Positions 6,192 through 7,811 of a stretch of DNA of 7,811 nt are shown in pieces. Each line of letters begins with the position of its first letter. The first letter of the stretch is position 1. The stretch lies in the NCBI GenBank assembly GCA_035687245.1, contig DASRYH010000062.1, forward strand, positions 1 through 7,811, given 5' to 3'. Made by a program: the position numbers and the translations under genes. The notes beneath the pieces were generated by a model. The model was not told the DNA's origin. It was given only the letters and a program-made list of their open reading frames with translations, and searched no databases. Source of the stretch: DASRYH01 sp035687245. Its GTDB lineage: Bacteria; Actinomycetota; Coriobacteriia; Anaerosomatales; PHET01.

Positions 6192-6309
6192 GATGGCCTC
6201 CTCACACCGGGCTTGGCATCCAGAATCGTAGGCACTTAGACGCTGCCGAAGCAAGTTGAACGAGGGGCTGCCCATTGGCGTTCTGTTCGACGCGCTTTGG
6301 ACAGCTGCA

Positions 6310-6423
6310 CGACAACGCGCCTGCAAGCTGCAAGCCTTTTGCAAAAGGCAGACACGGGCGCGGGCACGACCGCGCGCTCGGTCATCTAGCGCTCGCGCCG
6401 TCGGCTCGATGCGCTTGTTAGGC
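6310..6423 (-). repeat. Long attC-like site after the GNAT gene; far boundary uncertain
   Basis: On the minus strand GCCTAAC (6417-6423) starts the site and contains the TAA stop of the GNAT gene. The next bases, AAGCGCATCGAGC-CGACGGCGC-GAGCGCTAGA, closely follow the start of the attC at 7547-7631. A matching core box is not clear. The best candidate is GTTGTCG (6310-6316), giving 114 bp. The interior holds a 16-bp palindrome and a tandem heptamer. The remainder of the 226-bp gap (6192-6309) shows only the Shine-Dalgarno of the next gene. The first half is well supported; the end is a guess. Confidence 0.6.
6321..6349. repeat. Tandem CTGCAAG x2 abutting a 16-bp palindrome
   Basis: CTGCAAG occurs twice in direct tandem (6321-6334 on the plus strand). 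Its last base begins a perfect 16-bp palindrome, GCCTTTTGCAAAAGGC (6334-6349). It lies inside the long attC-like site and could be its apical hairpin. No T-run follows on either strand, so it does not look like a terminator. Confidence 0.7.
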
Positions 6424-6945
6424 GCGCCCGCCGCCGTCGTCAGCCTCGATGGAGAACGCCTCATTCGCCAGAATCTCCCCGACGGGCGAGTCCGCTCCGA
6501 AGGAAAGCCCCAAGACATACTCGCCGGGGACACCCTCATATTCGAGCCCCGGCAGACTCCTGAACCCGAATCGTCCATAGAACCCAGGGTCGCCGACAAG
6601 GACACAGCCTTCAGCACCCCTCATCCGAAGCTCCTCCAGCCCAGCCGAAACGAGCGCCGAGCCGATACCGTTGTGCTGCGAATCCGGGAGAACGGCTACC
6701 GGGCCGAGGAGATAGAACCCATCCGATGAACCGACCTTGGCCTTGGAGAACGCGATGTGGCCGACCGCACTCTCGCCGAGGTGTGCGACGAGCGACACCT
6801 CAAGAGCGCCGGATTCACGGAGCGCGTCGACAATCAGGTGCTCGGTCTGCTGGCTCATCGGGTGCACCAGAAAGGCAGCGACGTTGATTCTGCGAATCGC
6901 ATCGACGTCCGCCGGCGATTCGGGCCGGATCACTACTTCAGGCAT
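6418..6945 (-). CDS. GNAT-family N-acetyltransferase (YhbS-like)
   Basis: The 175 residues form a complete GNAT domain of the YhbS type. It starts with IRPESPADVDAIRRI (6-20), then the strand LVAHLGESAVGHIAFS (52-67) and LLGPVAVLPDSQHNGIGSALV (79-99), with the acetyl-CoA pyrophosphate loop QHNGIGS. LVGDPGFYGRFGF (116-128) is the typical C-terminal YhbS segment. The enzyme transfers an acetyl group from acetyl-CoA to an amine; the substrate is unknown. It is probably cytoplasmic. The ATG at 6945 has GGGGGAG five bases upstream; the 66 codons open further upstream cover the attC at 6966-7049 and are not coding. The stop codon TAA lies within the GCCTAAC box of the following attC-like site, so this gene and attC form a tight cassette unit. 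Confidence 0.93.
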   Translation of the reverse strand: MPEVVIRPESPADVDAIRRINVAAFLVHPMSQQTEHLIVDALRESGALEVSLVAHLGESAVGHIAFSKAKVGSSDGFYLLGPVAVLPDSQHNGIGSALVSAGLEELRMRGAEGCVLVGDPGFYGRFGFRSLPGLEYEGVPGEYVLGLSFGADSPVGEILANEAFSIEADDGGGRA

Positions 6946-6965
6946 GTTCTCTCCCCCTGTGCTGC

Positions 6966-7049
6966 GCCTAACGTTGATGCGCATCAGCCGCGCATTCCCC
7001 CTGCGGTTCAGTCTACCTTCTGGCGTTCTGCCGGATGCTCTTGTTAGGC
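6966..7049 (-). repeat. attC recombination site, well formed
   Basis: On the minus strand GCCTAAC (7043-7049) and GTTAGGC (6966-6972) are exact, mutually complementary matches to RYYYAAC and GTTRRRY, 84 bp end to end. The inner arms pair imperfectly, with GCATC after the first box matching GATGC before the second, as attC hairpins require. It begins 5 bases after the stop of the GIY-YIG-type gene and ends 21 bases before the GNAT ATG, the layout of a cassette junction. This is the clearest attC in the window. Confidence 0.9.
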
Positions 7050-7054
7050 GTGAA

Positions 7055-7390
7055 TCACACGCCGTACCAGACGGCGTAGCCGCGTCTCCGAAGACTCTCT
7101 GCCCGCTTGACCTCTGCAGCCTCAGCCAACTCGCGAGTGTCATAGCCCTGCCAGTTGGCGTACAGACGCGGCTTCAGCTGAATGGCGTACTCGCGGACGT
7201 ATCGATTCGCCTTGTAACCGTCGAGATGCTGCTGGTAGCGCACCTCGGGAGTGAGATACGTCGAACCCACGTACACGCAAGGCTTATCTCCACGCATGTA
7301 GGGGTTCGCATCGACGAACTTGTGGTGCTCCAAAACGTCGCGACTCAGCTCGACGACGTACACGTTGTAGGTTCGCTTCGGACGCGCCAT
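7055..7390 (-). CDS. GIY-YIG nuclease-like domain protein
   Basis: The 111 residues fit a stand-alone GIY-YIG-type fold. YNVYVVEL (8-15) stands in the GIY position and VYVGSTYLT (39-47) in the YIG position. VRYQQHLDGYKANRYVREY (50-68) contains Arg51, where catalytic Arg is expected. ELAEAAEVKRAESLRRRGYAVWYG (87-110) has candidate metal-binding Glu93. The first motif is VYV rather than GIY, so activity is not assured. Such domains cleave DNA in repair, recombination or restriction, but many short stand-alone members have no known role. The ATG at 7390 begins 10 bp after the stop of the 42-codon ORF, so both probably lie on one cassette. No strong Shine-Dalgarno is seen, so translation may depend on the upstream ORF. 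An attC follows 5 bases after the stop. Confidence 0.8.
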   Translation of the reverse strand: MARPKRTYNVYVVELSRDVLEHHKFVDANPYMRGDKPCVYVGSTYLTPEVRYQQHLDGYKANRYVREYAIQLKPRLYANWQGYDTRELAEAAEVKRAESLRRRGYAVWYGV

Positions 7391-7400
7391 CGCCGGACAG

Positions 7401-7529
7401 CTAGTCCGCGAATCGCGGCAACGGAGTCACGTACTTCGCGAGGTTCATCCCCTTGACGACCTTCTCACCCTGGGGTGCTCCGTCATACATCCGACGAAGA
7501 ATGCCGCCGAGCTCGTCAACGCCCCTCAC
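7401..7529 (-). CDS. 42-residue ORF, HTH-like protein with likely internal deletion
   Basis: The start is GTG at 7529, preceded by AAGGGGG six bases upstream and 17 bases after an attC core box, as for a cassette gene. The peptide runs VDELGGILRRMYDGAPQGEKVV (4-25) and then KGMNLAKYVTPLPRF (26-40). From memory, a family of short HTH-like proteins of roughly 70-80 residues starts with 'LRxMYDxAPxGExV' and ends with 'KGxxLAKYV', with an HTH segment between. If so, this copy lacks about 35-40 central residues while staying in frame. It may be a broken gene kept as a leader for the GIY-YIG-type gene 10 bp downstream. The family memory is not verified. The longer frame upstream runs through the attC. 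Confidence 0.55.
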   Translation of the reverse strand: MRGVDELGGILRRMYDGAPQGEKVVKGMNLAKYVTPLPRFAD

Positions 7530-7546
7530 GTCAATCCCCCTTCTAC

Positions 7547-7631
7547 GCCCAACGCTCTCACGCATTAGCGGCGGCCCGCACCCTCTCTTCACTCTAGCGC
7601 TTGCGCCGTCCGCTCGATGCCCTTGTTGGCC
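7547..7631 (-). repeat. attC recombination site
   Basis: On the minus strand GGCCAAC (7625-7631) and GTTGGGC (7547-7553) bound an 85-bp site. The first box deviates from RYYYAAC at one position, and the core GTT is intact. The arms are imperfectly self-complementary: GCAT followed by an AGCGG-(A)CGGC stretch occurs inward from both ends. It begins 8 bases after the DinB-like stop codon and is followed by a gene start 17 bases beyond the core. Its first half is closely similar to the attC-like site at 6423. Confidence 0.85.
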
Positions 7632-7639
7632 GGCAACGC

Positions 7640-7811
7640 TCACGTGTGCTCGATTCGATCCTCTGTGACCCAGGCGTGATAGAGCTCGTGCCAAGCCAGG
7701 CGCCGCAAGAAGTAGCGAGGCGACCACCGCCGTCCGCCGCGTGGACCAACAGCTGGAATCTCGCCCGACACGACCGCCCGCAGGCCGCGCAGCAGCTCAT
7801 CGCGAGCCGCG
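7640..7811 (-). CDS. DinB-like superfamily protein, C-terminal fragment
   Basis: This is the 3' end of a gene entering from beyond position 7811. Fifty-six residues are readable in the frame that closes with TGA at 7640-7642. The segment RRWSPRYFLRRLAWHELYHAWVTEDR matches the last helix of DinB/YfiT-type four-helix bundle proteins, where a pattern like 'RR.AWHvLDHAWEIEDR' carries a metal-binding His. Such proteins are metal-dependent thiol transferases or of unknown role. Bacillithiol or mycothiol links exist for some. Two other frames also stay open here for a time, but only this one resembles a known family, and its stop is placed 8 bases before the attC, as for a cassette gene. Confidence 0.72.
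   Translation of the reverse strand, partial: AARDELLRGLRAVVSGEIPAVGPRGGRRWSPRYFLRRLAWHELYHAWVTEDRIEHT

Noticed and set aside
6225..6240. TTGCTT-N18-TACGAT promoter-like pair before the hendecad gene
   Set aside because: Several mismatches to consensus and 18-bp spacing make it indistinguishable from background.
6192..6617. Long open frame upstream of the hendecad-repeat gene
   Set aside because: It reads through the attC-like region and into the GNAT gene in another frame. A GAGGAGG site fixes the start at 6191.
6418..7143. Long N-terminal extension of the GNAT frame upstream of 6945
   Set aside because: It would translate the attC at 6966-7049 and part of the GIY-YIG-type gene; homology and a strong Shine-Dalgarno place the start at 6945.
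1..7811. tRNA, rRNA, CRISPR arrays, transposase genes, riboswitches
   Set aside because: None seen: no cloverleaf with TTCGA-type loop in context, no regularly spaced direct repeats, no transposase-like translation on either strand.

Overview
This window reads as part of an integron gene-cassette array from a GC-rich bacterium. I cannot place the taxon. Every gene I can support lies on the minus strand. Most are short, follow a clear Shine-Dalgarno sequence, often start with GTG or TTG, and encode unrelated single-domain proteins. Between several of them sit sites of about 77-85 bp whose ends look like the inverse-core and core boxes (RYYYAAC ... GTTRRRY) of attC recombination sites. No integrase gene is present. 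By the usual integron layout it should lie beyond the high-coordinate end.

Layout in the direction of transcription (high to low coordinates). (1) The 3' end of a DinB-like gene (7640-7811), then an intact attC (7547-7631). (2) A 42-codon ORF and a GIY-YIG-type protein gene (7401-7529, 7055-7390), then an intact attC (6966-7049). (3) A YhbS-type GNAT acetyltransferase (6418-6945), whose stop codon lies inside the first box of a third, longer attC-like site (6417 down to about 6310). (4) A hendecad-repeat helical protein (5709-6191), the aquaporin AqpZ (4870-5565) and a lipoprotein (4319-4834), then an attC-like site with one degenerate end (4223-4307). (5) An eight-gene run with no recognisable attC: isochorismatase-like hydrolase, RibD_C/DHFR-like reductase, PAS protein, SOUL protein, two small membrane proteins, YjdM and a DUF4304-like protein (170-4185). 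A strongly decayed attC-like site follows (86-162). (6) The first 19 codons of a choloylglycine hydrolase/penicillin V acylase-type gene (1-58).

The genes do not form one pathway, and the mixture (acetyltransferase, hydrolases, reductase, heme-binding-type protein, aquaporin, PAS, membrane proteins) is typical of cassette cargo. Gaps inside the blocks are mostly short, so co-transcription is likely, and a sigma70-like promoter is visible upstream of yjdM. The attC-like sites are nearly canonical at the high-coordinate end and increasingly degenerate toward position 1. This fits an array whose distal part is older and probably no longer mobile. No stretch longer than 226 bp lacks a gene. I saw no tRNA, rRNA, CRISPR or transposase.
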